A DNA stretch of 41,021 nt from Methanomicrobiales archaeon HGW-Methanomicrobiales-2 (GTDB taxonomy: Archaea > Halobacteriota > Methanomicrobia > Methanomicrobiales > Methanoculleaceae): positions 1 to 41,021 of the forward strand of contig PGYL01000018.1 in assembly GCA_002839645.1 (NCBI GenBank), given 5' to 3'. Below, one piece after another: positions 19,607 through 27,330 of the stretch; the first letter of the stretch is position 1; each line of letters starts with the position of its first letter. The position numbers and the translations under genes are program-made. Below the pieces are notes generated by a model that was not told the DNA's origin, searched no databases, and saw only the letters and a program-made list of their open reading frames with translations.

Positions 19607-20548
19607 ATGTTCCGCATTTATCGCACGGTTGAAGCGGCCCCGGTGCCACGGACAGAGGAGACCGGAACGTTCGAGCCCGGTGCATGGGTCTCGATGATCA
19701 ACCCCACCGCGGGCGAGATACAGGAGATCTCCGGGAGACTCTCCATTCCGGGGGACTACCTCCGGGCAGCGCTCGATGAGGAGGAGCGCCCGCGGACCGA
19801 GACCGAAGACGGCGTAACCCTGATCGTCATCGATATCCCGGTGCCCTACCCGGAGCAGACAATCCTCTACACGACGATGCCGCTCGGGATCATCGTTACG
19901 CCCGATACCATCGTCACCGTCTGCCTCCGCGAGAACGCGATCATCCAGGACTTTGCGAACGGCCGGGTGAAGCTCTTCTACACCTTCAAAAAGACCCGGT
20001 TCGTGCTGCAGATCCTCTTTCGGAACGCATCCTACTTCCTCCAGTACCTGCGCCAGATCGAGCGATTATCCGACAGGATCGGAGCCGAACTGAACCAGTC
20101 GATGCGGAACCGCGAACTGATCCAGCTGATGAACTTAAAAAAGAGCCTGGTCTACTTCTCGACGTCGCTCCGGAGCAACCAGATTGTCCTCGACAAGACT
20201 CTGACGTTCCAGCCGCTCCGGATGTACGAGGACGACACCGATCTTCTTGAGGACGTCATCATCGAGAACAAGCAGGCGATCGAGATGGCGAGCACCTACT
20301 CGACGATCCTCACCGAGACGATGGATGCCTTCGCCTCGATCATATCGAACAACTTCAACAATATCTTAAAACTCCTCACCTCGATAACCATCATCCTCGC
20401 GATTCCCACGATGATCGCGAGTTTCCTCGGTATGAACGTCCCGGTCCCTCTCCAGGATAACCCGTACGGGTTCCTCATCATCCTTGTCCTCTCGCTGATC
20501 GTCTCCTCCCTCCTCGCGATGGCCATCAACCGGAAAGGGTGGCTGTGA
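19607..20548 (+). CDS. corA: CorA family divalent cation transporter
   Basis: 313 residues. A long soluble N-terminal part with predicted helices (about residues 120-250) leads to two C-terminal membrane spans. The first ends in the family signature GMN (ASFLGMNVPVPL) and the second is YGFLIILVLSLIVSSLLAMA, with a short basic tail NRKGWL. CorA proteins form pentameric channels for Mg2+ or related ions. A GTG four codons upstream is part of the ribosome binding site GGAGGTG, which sits nine bases before the ATG, so the ATG was chosen. The loop after GMN lacks the usual MPE, as in several archaeal members. Confidence 0.93.
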   Translation: MFRIYRTVEAAPVPRTEETGTFEPGAWVSMINPTAGEIQEISGRLSIPGDYLRAALDEEERPRTETEDGVTLIVIDIPVPYPEQTILYTTMPLGIIVTPDTIVTVCLRENAIIQDFANGRVKLFYTFKKTRFVLQILFRNASYFLQYLRQIERLSDRIGAELNQSMRNRELIQLMNLKKSLVYFSTSLRSNQIVLDKTLTFQPLRMYEDDTDLLEDVIIENKQAIEMASTYSTILTETMDAFASIISNNFNNILKLLTSITIILAIPTMIASFLGMNVPVPLQDNPYGFLIILVLSLIVSSLLAMAINRKGWL

Positions 20549-20820
20549 GATCTTTGGGGGGAACCGGGTCCGCTGGCCGGGATACGGTAACCACTGTTCT
20601 CTTCGCACCTGACGGTGCTCGAGCTCCGGTTCTACGGAACGTCGCCGCTCGAAAACGCTTCGCGTTTTCTCATGCTCGCTTACGCTCGCACTTCACGTGA
20701 CGCAGGCTATCATCCTTCATGCAGCGCCGCGCGGGCGAGAGTGGTCGACCCGGGGTGCGGTGCACCCCGGAGGGCTCCGGCTGACGCCGGAAATCTGGTG
20801 CAGTCGCCCCGGGCACCACA
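20549..20820. repeat. Hairpin-rich intergenic sequence after corA
   Basis: No gene. Three clear stem-loops: GAAAACGC-TTC-GCGTTTTC (20651-20669), CCGGGGTGC-GGT-GCACCCCGG (20750-20770) and TCCGGC-TGAC-GCCGGA (20776-20791). The stretch ATGCTCGCTTACGCTCGCA (20671-20689) contains a short GCTCGC repeat. The structure looks like a dispersed intergenic repeat element, possibly with a terminator role for corA. Confidence 0.45.
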
Positions 20821-20823
20821 AGG

Positions 20824-20883
20824 TATATCCCCGATCCTACATGATAGATCATGTCAAATTATACATGATAGATCATGTATAAT
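20824..20883 (+). promoter_or_regulatory. acs promoter with two operator palindromes
   Basis: TATAT at 20824-20828 is followed by two copies of ACATGATAGATCATGT, at 20839-20854 and 20863-20878, with centres 24 bases apart. The second extends to a perfect inverted repeat with 12-base arms (20858-20883). Operators just downstream of a TATA box are typical of repression in archaea (established knowledge). The regulator is unknown. Confidence 0.7.
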
Positions 20884-21072
20884 CTGGGGGCGACCGCGCG
20901 GGAGGAGGCGCCCGGAGAAATTACGCTCCCGGCGGGGCCGGCTCGGTTGCCGGCGACCGCATGCCCGAAAGGACGAACACGGACCGGTCGGCCGGGAGGC
21001 CGCCGGGCCGGAGCAATCAGCCGCTTTTGCACGGTGCCGAGACCTGTACGGGGATCGACCGGGGCAATCTGG
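20884..21072. other. Long GC-rich leader between acs operators
   Basis: About 190 bases without a supported gene, rich in inverted GC stretches such as GGCCGG and CGGCCGGGAGGCCGCCGGGCCGG. If transcription begins near 20850 this is an untranslated leader; no known riboswitch was recognised. Confidence 0.4.
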
Positions 21073-21086
21073 CATGATTAATCATG
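21073..21086 (+). promoter_or_regulatory. Third operator-like palindrome before acs
   Basis: CATGATTAATCATG is a perfect 14-base palindrome with the same CATGAT/ATCATG arms as the two upstream sites. It ends 15 bases before the acs ATG and about 200 bases from the others, allowing looping or a second promoter. Confidence 0.6.
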
Positions 21087-21101
21087 TAGGTAAGTGGGAG
21101 T

Positions 21102-22991
21102 ATGGCAGAGACCTTTGCCGTGAAACTTGAGAAGAAACGCTACATCCCCGACCCCCGATGCAGGGCGAATGCCCGGGTGCCTGACTATACGCAGGCATAC
21201 CAGGAGTTCCTGCACGACCCGGAGGGATTCTGGGACCGGGCCGCCCGTGAACTTGAATGGTTCGAACCGTGGGTCCGGGTCAGGGAGTGGAACAACCCCT
21301 ACGCGAGATGGTTTGTCGACGCGAAATTAAACATCACCTGCAACTGCCTGGACCGCCATGTGGCGAGCGACCGGAAGGACAAGCCGGCAATCGTCTGGCA
21401 CGGTGAAAGCGGCGAGACGCGGGTCTTCTCCTACGAGGACCTTCACCGCGAGGTGATGCGGTTTGCAAACGGTTTGAAATCTCTCGGTGTCGGAAAGGGC
21501 GATCGGGTCTGCATCTACATGCCGCTCGTCCCCGAGCAGGTCGTCGCGATGCTCGCCTGCGCCCGCATCGGGGCCGTCCACTCCGTCGTCTTCGGTGGGT
21601 TCGGGCCCGATGCGCTCGCGATGCGGATCAACGACGCGGAGGCGAAGGTTCTCATCACCGCAGACGTCGCCTACCGGCGGGGAAAGACCGTCCCGCTCCG
21701 GGAGATAGCGACGGAGGCGCTCACCCGGACGCCGTGCATCGAGCGGGCCGTCGTCCTCCGGCGTGAGACCCCGGTGGTCGAACTAGACCCCGCACGGGAG
21801 GTCGACTACGCGGCCCTCATGACAGAGGCCGCGCCGGACTGCCCGGCGGAGGTGATGGACGCGGAGGACCAGCTCTTCATCCTCTACACGAGCGGCTCGA
21901 CCGGGAAGCCGAAAGGCATCGTCCACACCTGCGGCGGCTACATGGTCGGGACCTACTACACGACGAAGTGCGTCTTCGACGTCAAGGAGGACGACGTCTT
22001 CTGGTGCACCGCCGACCCCGGCTGGATCACCGGCCACAGTTACATCGTCTACGGCCCGCTCGCGGTCGGCACGACCGTCGTCCTCGCCGAAGGGACGCCC
22101 GACTACCCGGACCCCGGCGCCTACTGGCGGCTGGTCCAGGACCTCGGGGTGACGATCTTCTACACCGCCCCGACCGCCATCCGGATGTTCATGCGCTACG
22201 GTGATGAGTGGCCGGCGAAGTACGATCTTTCAACGCTGCGCGTGCTCGGCTCCGTCGGCGAGCCGCTCAACCCCGAGGCATTCGAGTGGTACTACCACCG
22301 GATCGGCGGTGGGCGATGCCCGATCGTGGATACCTGGTGGCAGACCGAGACCGGGATGCACATGATCACCACGATGGTCGGGGAGCCGATGAAACCCGGG
22401 TTTGCCGGGAAACCCATCCCCGGCGCCGTCGTCGACGTCGTCGACAGGGCGGGCAAGGCGGTCCCGCCGGGGACCGGTGGGTTCCTGGTCATCAAAGAGC
22501 CCTGGCCCTCGATGCTCCGGACGGTCCACGGCAACGACGAGCGCTACCGCGCCTACTGGAACACCATCCCGGGGTGCTACACGGCAGGGGACCTGGCAGT
22601 GAAGGATGAGGAAGGCTACATCATGGTCATCGGGCGGGCCGATGACCTGATCGTCGTCGCCGGCCACAACATCGGCACCGCAGAGGTCGAGAGCGCGCTC
22701 GTCTCCCACGAAGCCGTCGCGGAAGCCGCCGTCATCGGAAAGCCCGACGCCCTGAAGGGGAACGTCATCAAAGCCTTCGTCACCCTCCGCGTGGGTGCGA
22801 CTCCCGGTAACGGCCTCTCCGACGAACTCGCCCGCCACGTCAAAAAGAGCCTCGGGCCTGTCGCGGTCCCGGCCGAGATCGAGTATATGGACCGGCTCCC
22901 CAAGACCCGGAGCGGCAAGATCATGCGCCGGGTCTTAAAAGCCCGCGAGCTCGGCATGGACCCGGGCGACATATCCACCCTGGAGGAGTAA
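21102..22991 (+). CDS. acs: Acetyl-CoA synthetase (AMP-forming)
   Basis: 629 residues, normal length. It activates acetate with ATP and CoA to acetyl-CoA, AMP and pyrophosphate. Motifs: YTSGSTGKPKGIVH (ATP phosphate loop), TADPGWITGHSYIVYGPL, DTWWQTETGMHM, and near the C terminus the catalytic Lys in KTRSGKIMRRVLK. A hydrogenotrophic methanogen would use this for carbon assimilation rather than energy (inference). The 553-base region upstream carries three related palindromes, the last ending 15 bases before the ATG. An OFA-type transporter gene begins four bases after the stop, suggesting an acetate uptake and activation operon. Confidence 0.96.
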   Translation: MAETFAVKLEKKRYIPDPRCRANARVPDYTQAYQEFLHDPEGFWDRAARELEWFEPWVRVREWNNPYARWFVDAKLNITCNCLDRHVASDRKDKPAIVWHGESGETRVFSYEDLHREVMRFANGLKSLGVGKGDRVCIYMPLVPEQVVAMLACARIGAVHSVVFGGFGPDALAMRINDAEAKVLITADVAYRRGKTVPLREIATEALTRTPCIERAVVLRRETPVVELDPAREVDYAALMTEAAPDCPAEVMDAEDQLFILYTSGSTGKPKGIVHTCGGYMVGTYYTTKCVFDVKEDDVFWCTADPGWITGHSYIVYGPLAVGTTVVLAEGTPDYPDPGAYWRLVQDLGVTIFYTAPTAIRMFMRYGDEWPAKYDLSTLRVLGSVGEPLNPEAFEWYYHRIGGGRCPIVDTWWQTETGMHMITTMVGEPMKPGFAGKPIPGAVVDVVDRAGKAVPPGTGGFLVIKEPWPSMLRTVHGNDERYRAYWNTIPGCYTAGDLAVKDEEGYIMVIGRADDLIVVAGHNIGTAEVESALVSHEAVAEAAVIGKPDALKGNVIKAFVTLRVGATPGNGLSDELARHVKKSLGPVAVPAEIEYMDRLPKTRSGKIMRRVLKARELGMDPGDISTLEE

Positions 22992-22995
22992 CCCC

Positions 22996-24288
22996 ATGTC
23001 CGACATCCCGAAGATCTTCGGCATGCCCGCGGAGAGGGGGCGGTGGGGCCTTGTGGGCCTCGGCCTCCTCATCAACCTCTGCCTAGGGAGCATCTACTCC
23101 TGGAGCGTCTTTGTCGCGCCGCTTGCCGCGCACTTCACCGCGACGCTCGGCCGGGAGGTGACGGCCGGGGAGGTGCTCCTCCCGTTCTCGGTCTTCCTGG
23201 CCTTCTTTGCAATAGCAATGCCGCTCGCCGGGAAGTATCTCGAACGCTACGGCCCGCGAAAGGTGACGATCGTCGGCGGGCTCCTCACCGGCCTCGGGTG
23301 GCTCCTCGCCTCGACGGCGACGTCGGTCGAGGCCATTTACATCCTCTACGGAGTTATCGGGGGGCTCGGAGTCGGCATCGCCTACGGGGCGCCGGTCGCT
23401 GTCGCGGCCCGGTGGTTCCCGGACCGCCGGGGGCTCGCGGTGGGGCTTGCCCTGCTCGGGTTCGGGTTCTCGGCGTTCATCACCGCAAACGCTGCGGGAG
23501 CCCTGATCGCCGCGTACGGGGTGATGGCGACGTTCCGGATCTTCGGGGCTGCGCTCATCGCCGTGCTGGTCCTCTCGGCCCTGCCGCTCCGGTTCCCGCC
23601 GGCGGGATGGCAGCCGGCAGGGTGGACGCCTCCCGCACCGGGGGTCGGGACGGCGCCGGTCTGTGAGTGTGACCGGAGGGCGATGCTCCGGACGGGAACG
23701 TTCTACGGGCTCTTCGCCTGCTACTTCGTCGGGTGCCTCGCGGGGCTTGCCGCGATCTCGATCGCAAAGCCGGTCGGGACCGAGGTGGCAGGGGTCGACG
23801 CGGGGCTCGCAACGGTCCTCGTCGGGTTCTTCGCTGTCTTCAACGGGCTGGGACGGCCGGTGTTCGGGAACTTTACCGACCGGATAACGCCGCAGAAGAC
23901 GGCGATGCTGACGTTTGCGCTGATCGCGGCCGCATCGGTCCTGATGTGGCTCGTGCCGGGGGTGCCGGCCTACATCGTCGCGTTCGCCATCCTCTGGGGA
24001 TCCCTCGGGGGCTGGCTCGCGATCGCACCGACGGCGACGGCGTCCTTCTTCGGGACGTGCGACTACCCACGCTGCTACGGGGTCGTCTTCCTCGCCTACG
24101 GCGCCGGCGCCATCGCCGGGCCGCAGCTTGCGGGATTCGTCCGGACGGCGACCGGGACCTACCTCGGCGTCTTCCCACTGGTCGCGGCGCTCGCCGTGGT
24201 GGGGTTTGTCACCGCCTGGCTCCTGATGCGGCCGCCGGCCGGCGTTCCGGGGAGTGCGCCCCTGCCGGGGGCGGCGGTGGAGGAGTGA
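22996..24288 (+). CDS. MFS transporter, oxalate/formate antiporter (OFA) family
   Basis: 430 residues with about 12 membrane spans. The N terminus MSDIPKIFGMPAERGRWGLV and the span LGLLINLCLGSIYSWSVFVAP are typical of OFA-type major facilitators. GKYLERYGPRKVTIVGG is the loop between spans 2 and 3. RFPPAGWQPAGWTPP starts the central loop, followed by CECDRR. OFA members carry small monocarboxylates such as oxalate, formate or lactate. Tight linkage to acs (GGAGGAG of its ribosome binding site lies in the acs stop region) makes acetate or a related monocarboxylate the likely cargo; this is inference from context only. Confidence 0.88.
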   Translation: MSDIPKIFGMPAERGRWGLVGLGLLINLCLGSIYSWSVFVAPLAAHFTATLGREVTAGEVLLPFSVFLAFFAIAMPLAGKYLERYGPRKVTIVGGLLTGLGWLLASTATSVEAIYILYGVIGGLGVGIAYGAPVAVAARWFPDRRGLAVGLALLGFGFSAFITANAAGALIAAYGVMATFRIFGAALIAVLVLSALPLRFPPAGWQPAGWTPPAPGVGTAPVCECDRRAMLRTGTFYGLFACYFVGCLAGLAAISIAKPVGTEVAGVDAGLATVLVGFFAVFNGLGRPVFGNFTDRITPQKTAMLTFALIAAASVLMWLVPGVPAYIVAFAILWGSLGGWLAIAPTATASFFGTCDYPRCYGVVFLAYGAGAIAGPQLAGFVRTATGTYLGVFPLVAALAVVGFVTAWLLMRPPAGVPGSAPLPGAAVEE

Positions 24289-24298
24289 GAAGAAAAGA

Positions 24299-24775
24299 TT
24301 ACGTGTTCCCCGTGAGCCCGAGCCGCCGGAGCATCCCGGCGGCCGCGCTCATTCCGCCGTCCAGGTAGACGGCGCCGGCAAGCGCCTCCAGGCACTCGGC
24401 GAGGACCCGGCCGGAGGTCCAGACCGCCTGGGCGGCCTCCCCTTTCCCCCAGCGGACGTAGTCGGCGAGGTCGAGGTCTTCCGCGAGCCCCCTGAGCCGG
24501 GACATGTTCACCAGGTTCACCTTTTTGTTCGTGATCGCGCCCTTGTCGTGCGCCCCACCGGCGACCACCGTTTCCACGACGACCACGTTGATGACCGCAT
24601 CGCCGAGGGTGGCAAGAGCGTCCATGTGGGTCTCGGGGGGGAGACCCGCCTCCAGGGTGTAGGCGAGGCGGGTGAGCGCCCGCGTAAGAAGTGCGCGGTC
24701 ATTGAAGGTGTAGCCGATCCGCTCCTCGATCACGCCCGGATTCTTGCGGCCGGCGCCGGCGTCGCTGCGGCTCAT
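24299..24775 (-). CDS. RNase III catalytic-domain protein without dsRNA-binding domain, variant active site
   Basis: 158 residues, one RNase III domain and nothing else, similar in build to Mini-III. IEERIGYTFNDRALLTRALT is the usual domain start, and HMDALATLGDAVINV corresponds to the signature helix. Aligned by eye with Aquifex RNase III (HYETLEFLGDALVNF), the first two acidic residues are Asp and Ala instead of Glu and Glu; the Asp of GDA is kept. At the second site, AECLEALAGAVYLD has Glu where Asp is usual and keeps the following Glu. One metal-binding acid is therefore missing. The protein may be a nuclease with altered chemistry or only an RNA binder. It follows the cyclophilin gene by 13 bases on the same strand. 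Confidence 0.82.
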   Translation of the reverse strand: MSRSDAGAGRKNPGVIEERIGYTFNDRALLTRALTRLAYTLEAGLPPETHMDALATLGDAVINVVVVETVVAGGAHDKGAITNKKVNLVNMSRLRGLAEDLDLADYVRWGKGEAAQAVWTSGRVLAECLEALAGAVYLDGGMSAAAGMLRRLGLTGNT

Positions 24776-24788
24776 GGGTAGAGGGGCG

Positions 24789-25286
24789 TTACTCCACGAC
24801 TTCGGCCTTCTCGATCCGGACGGGCGTCTTTGGCTTGTCGGAAGAGCTCGTCTTCACTTTCGCGATCTTGTCGATGACGTCCATCCCTTCCACCACCTCT
24901 CCAAAGACCGGGTGGGCGCTCGGCGTCCTGGGGTTGTCCCAGTCGAGGAAGTCGTTGTTCACCAGATTGATGAAGAACTGGCTGCCGCCGCTGTTCGGGC
25001 GGCCGGTGTTTGCCATGGCGATCGTCCCGCGGGCGTTCGAATGGCCCTTCACGAACTCGTCGGTGATGGTGTATCCCGGGCCGCCCGTCCCGGTGCCGGT
25101 CGGGTCGCCGCCCTGGATCATGAACCCGGCGATCACCCGGTGGAAGATCGTGCCGTCATAGAACCCGGATTTCGCCAGTTTTGCAAAGTTCCCCGCAGTC
25201 ACGGGCATGTCGTCGTAAAGGCGAATCGTAATATCTCCCATGGTCGTGTGGAGCACGACCTGCGTTCCATTCTTCTGGTCAGTCAT
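24789..25286 (-). CDS. Cyclophilin-type peptidyl-prolyl cis-trans isomerase
   Basis: 165 residues of the cyclophilin fold. FHRVIAGFMIQGGDPTGTG holds the catalytic Arg, and MANTGRPNSGGSQFFI the Gln-Phe pair of the active site. There is no signal peptide, so it is a cytosolic folding helper. A TATA-like TCATATAAG at about 25322-25331 (minus strand) lies 36-45 bases before the Met, and GGAGA serves as ribosome binding site. The RNase III-like gene follows 13 bases downstream in the same direction. Confidence 0.95.
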   Translation of the reverse strand: MTDQKNGTQVVLHTTMGDITIRLYDDMPVTAGNFAKLAKSGFYDGTIFHRVIAGFMIQGGDPTGTGTGGPGYTITDEFVKGHSNARGTIAMANTGRPNSGGSQFFINLVNNDFLDWDNPRTPSAHPVFGEVVEGMDVIDKIAKVKTSSSDKPKTPVRIEKAEVVE

Positions 25287-25321
25287 AAGAAAATCTCCGT
25301 AAGGTATTGTCCGCCGTTGCT

Positions 25322-25331
25322 ACTTATATGA
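25322..25331 (-). promoter_or_regulatory. TATA element of the cyclophilin gene
   Basis: TCATATAAG read on the minus strand, 36-45 bases before the start codon, with GGAGA as ribosome binding site between them. Confidence 0.45.
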
Positions 25332-25350
25332 TATGCGGGGGTATGCCCCC

Positions 25351-26028
25351 TCACGCGCCGGTCTCCTCACCGGGGTAGAACGGGCATTCATACCCCGTGC
25401 AATCCTGGTTTATGGTGGCGTACTCGCACGCGATATGCTCCGTCACCGGCAGATGGACGCCGCACTTCTCGTCGAGGAACTTCACCGCCTCGCCGATCGC
25501 GAGCCACGAGTCCCGCTTGCAGCAGCGCGGCCCGCCGCTTACCGCGATCGCCGTAAGGCTCCGCGCCGTCATCTGGTTCGAGAGCGACCACTCCTCCTTC
25601 TTCAGCGGCCCCGCGTGCGTGATCAGGCTCATGAAGATCCCGGTGCCGATCGCCGCGCCGCAGGTCCCGTGGGTGCCGCAGAAGGCCGGCTGGACGGCCT
25701 CGGCCCGCTTCCTCGCCTGCCGGAGGGCCGGGTCCTTCTTCTCCGGGCTCCCCCGGTGGTTGTAGTAGGCCGCGATCAGGACAGCCGGCACGAGGAAGTG
25801 GTGTTCCGGGCCGTGGAGGCTGATCTGGGGACGCTGCATGATCCTGCAGGCGATCGCGAGCGGGTCCTCGAGCGCCGTCGTCCTGCAGACCTGCTCGATC
25901 AGGTCGAGGTTCGAGAGCGCGCGGTCGGCCCCGGAGAGGGTGTCCTCCCCCTGCGGTGCCTTCTCCGGTTCTTTTTCACGCGGGACGAGGTTCTTTCTGC
26001 AGGCCGTGCAGGCCTTCTCCTGGTCCAT
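25351..26028 (-). CDS. Cys-rich DUF5714-like protein
   Basis: 225 residues with about 13 cysteines, many grouped: C-TA-C near the N terminus, FCGTHGTCGAAIG, GPRCCKRDS and, near the end, ECPFYPGE. The His-rich stretch GPEHHFLVPAVLIAAYYNH lies in the centre. The layout resembles DUF5714 proteins of anaerobes, which have no established function; metal or cluster binding is likely from the Cys groups (inference). No signal peptide or clear membrane span. The Met at 26028 is preceded by AGGAGTG; an in-frame Met 31 codons upstream is rejected because the added sequence lies in AT-rich promoter DNA. A TATA-like TTTAAATATTTT is about 70-80 bases upstream. Confidence 0.7.
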   Translation of the reverse strand: MDQEKACTACRKNLVPREKEPEKAPQGEDTLSGADRALSNLDLIEQVCRTTALEDPLAIACRIMQRPQISLHGPEHHFLVPAVLIAAYYNHRGSPEKKDPALRQARKRAEAVQPAFCGTHGTCGAAIGTGIFMSLITHAGPLKKEEWSLSNQMTARSLTAIAVSGGPRCCKRDSWLAIGEAVKFLDEKCGVHLPVTEHIACEYATINQDCTGYECPFYPGEETGA

Positions 26029-26098
26029 GGGCACTCCTGGCGCCGGGCCTCGCATAAGAGTTGCGGGGCCGACAACCGGCGGCGCAGCAAAGTAAATC

Positions 26099-26141
26099 AA
26101 AATATTTAAACAATACACCAAAGTAAAATTATTTTATATAG
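26099..26141. promoter_or_regulatory. Divergent promoter region between the DUF5714-like and NTPase genes
   Basis: Two AT-rich blocks in an otherwise GC-rich area: AAATATTTAAA (26099-26110), placed for leftward transcription, and ATTTTATATA (26131-26140), for rightward transcription. They give leaders of about 45 and 100 bases respectively. Confidence 0.5.
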
Positions 26142-26223
26142 CAAGCCGCAGATGTATACCCATGTACTCCGGAGCGAACGTTTTCCGGGTTGTCCTCCCG
26201 GGCCCCGACCGGGATATACTCGT

Positions 26224-26254
26224 ACCTCCATATCCGGCCTCCAGCAACGGAGGT
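26224..26254 (+). promoter_or_regulatory. Inverted repeat covering the NTPase ribosome binding site
   Basis: ACCTCC (26224-26229) can pair with GGAGGT (26249-26254), the ribosome binding site eight bases before the ATG at 26263. This could hide the site in the mRNA and reduce translation. The stem is only six bases, so the effect is uncertain. Confidence 0.35.
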
Positions 26255-26262
26255 GTTCCCGG

Positions 26263-26955
26263 ATGAACCAGGAGACGCCGGTCTTCATCATTACCGGCGA
26301 GCAGGGCCAGTGCAAGACGACGTTCCTGCATCTGGTTCTCGGGCTCACCGTCGGGCTGAACGTACGGGTCCGGGGCGTGATCGCTCCCGGCCATATGCGG
26401 GACGGGCGGAGGTCCGGGTTCACCCTCGTCGACCTCGCCACCGGCGAACACGAGGAACTCTCCTCGATCGACCCCGACCCGCGGTGCGAGGCCCACGGCC
26501 GGTTCTATTTCCGGCCCGAGGGGCTCGCCTTCGGCCGCAGGGCGCTCGCACCGCCGGACCCCCGCGAGACCGATCTCATGGTCATCGACGAGGTGGGGAG
26601 GTTCGAGCTCCAGGGTGCGGTCTGGGCGGAGCAGATCGACCGATTGCTCGCGCACCCGCACCCCCCCATGGTCTGGACGGTCCGGCGCCGGCTCCTCGAT
26701 ACGGTCGTCGACCGCTGGAAGATCACGAATCCCGTCGTGGTGGACGTCTGGGCCGCGAGCGTCATGGCGACGGCGGACGCCGTGATGGACGCTGTCTGGG
26801 AGTGGCGGGAGGCGCAGACGGCCTCCAGGGCTCCAGATTTCCCGCTCCCCGGGGGCCGCATCGCCGGCGATCCCCCGCTGCTTGCGGATTCAGCCGCCGG
26901 AGCCTCGCCAAACGCCCCGGTAATCCTCCGGCGATGCTATGGCCCGGGGGAGTGA
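26263..26955 (+). CDS. P-loop NTPase, THEP1-like nucleoside-triphosphatase
   Basis: 230 residues. An N-terminal P-loop reads GEQGQCKTT: the Gly before the invariant Lys is Cys (TGC), which is odd. A Walker B-like LMVIDEVGRFEL is near residue 109, and PPMVWTVRRR fits the arginine-containing strand of THEP1/NTPase_1 proteins. Members hydrolyse nucleoside triphosphates in vitro, with unclear roles. The Met follows CGGAGGTG by eight bases. An upstream in-frame extension of 37 codons is rejected. The leader is about 100 bases long and contains ACCTCC, able to pair with the ribosome binding site. The gene ends five bases before the convergent DGC-motif gene. Confidence 0.75.
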   Translation: MNQETPVFIITGEQGQCKTTFLHLVLGLTVGLNVRVRGVIAPGHMRDGRRSGFTLVDLATGEHEELSSIDPDPRCEAHGRFYFRPEGLAFGRRALAPPDPRETDLMVIDEVGRFELQGAVWAEQIDRLLAHPHPPMVWTVRRRLLDTVVDRWKITNPVVVDVWAASVMATADAVMDAVWEWREAQTASRAPDFPLPGGRIAGDPPLLADSAAGASPNAPVILRRCYGPGE

Positions 26956-26960
26956 TGCAC

Positions 26961-27323
26961 TCAGGGCTGCTGCCCGTCCCGGATCGCCCCAATCACCGCC
27001 CCGACAAGCCGCTCGATCTCGTCAAACCGCGGCTCCGCCATGCCGTTCTTCACGATCCCGCACCCGGTCGCGACGACGTGCAGGTCCGGCTCGACCCCGA
27101 TCTCCCGGAGTTTTTTGAGCGCACAGGTGTCTTCGCAGCCGTCCAGCGCGAGAACGCGCCCTGCAGAGCGTGCTGCCTCCTCGAGCGAGGCTGCTGGCCG
27201 GCTCGCCGGGAGTGAGGCCTCCATGGAGTCCGGGTACCGCTGCAGGAGCACCATTCCCACCCGGGCGGTCAGCTTCCCGGTATTCGAGAGGCCCGAGCAG
27301 GTGACGAGGGTAACGGGCTCCAT
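26961..27323 (-). CDS. Putative zinc-binding DGC-motif protein
   Basis: 120 residues from MEPVTLVTCSGLSNTGKLTA. The family signature DGCEDTCALKKL is in the middle (about residue 61), with further cysteines in TCSG at the start and VATGCGIVKN near the end. All fit the DGC family, whose cysteines are thought to bind zinc; its function is unknown. It lies eight bases after the DUF2703 gene on the same strand. In methanogens, DGC and DUF2703 genes are often found beside arsenic-resistance or related redox genes (recollection, not checked), as is the case here. Confidence 0.8.
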   Translation of the reverse strand: MEPVTLVTCSGLSNTGKLTARVGMVLLQRYPDSMEASLPASRPAASLEEAARSAGRVLALDGCEDTCALKKLREIGVEPDLHVVATGCGIVKNGMAEPRFDEIERLVGAVIGAIRDGQQP

Positions 27324-27330
27324 CACGGCC

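Noticed and set aside
20615-21130. 171-codon frame upstream of acs
   Set aside because: It crosses hairpins, both operator palindromes and the acs start; the product is Arg/Gly/Pro-rich with no family.
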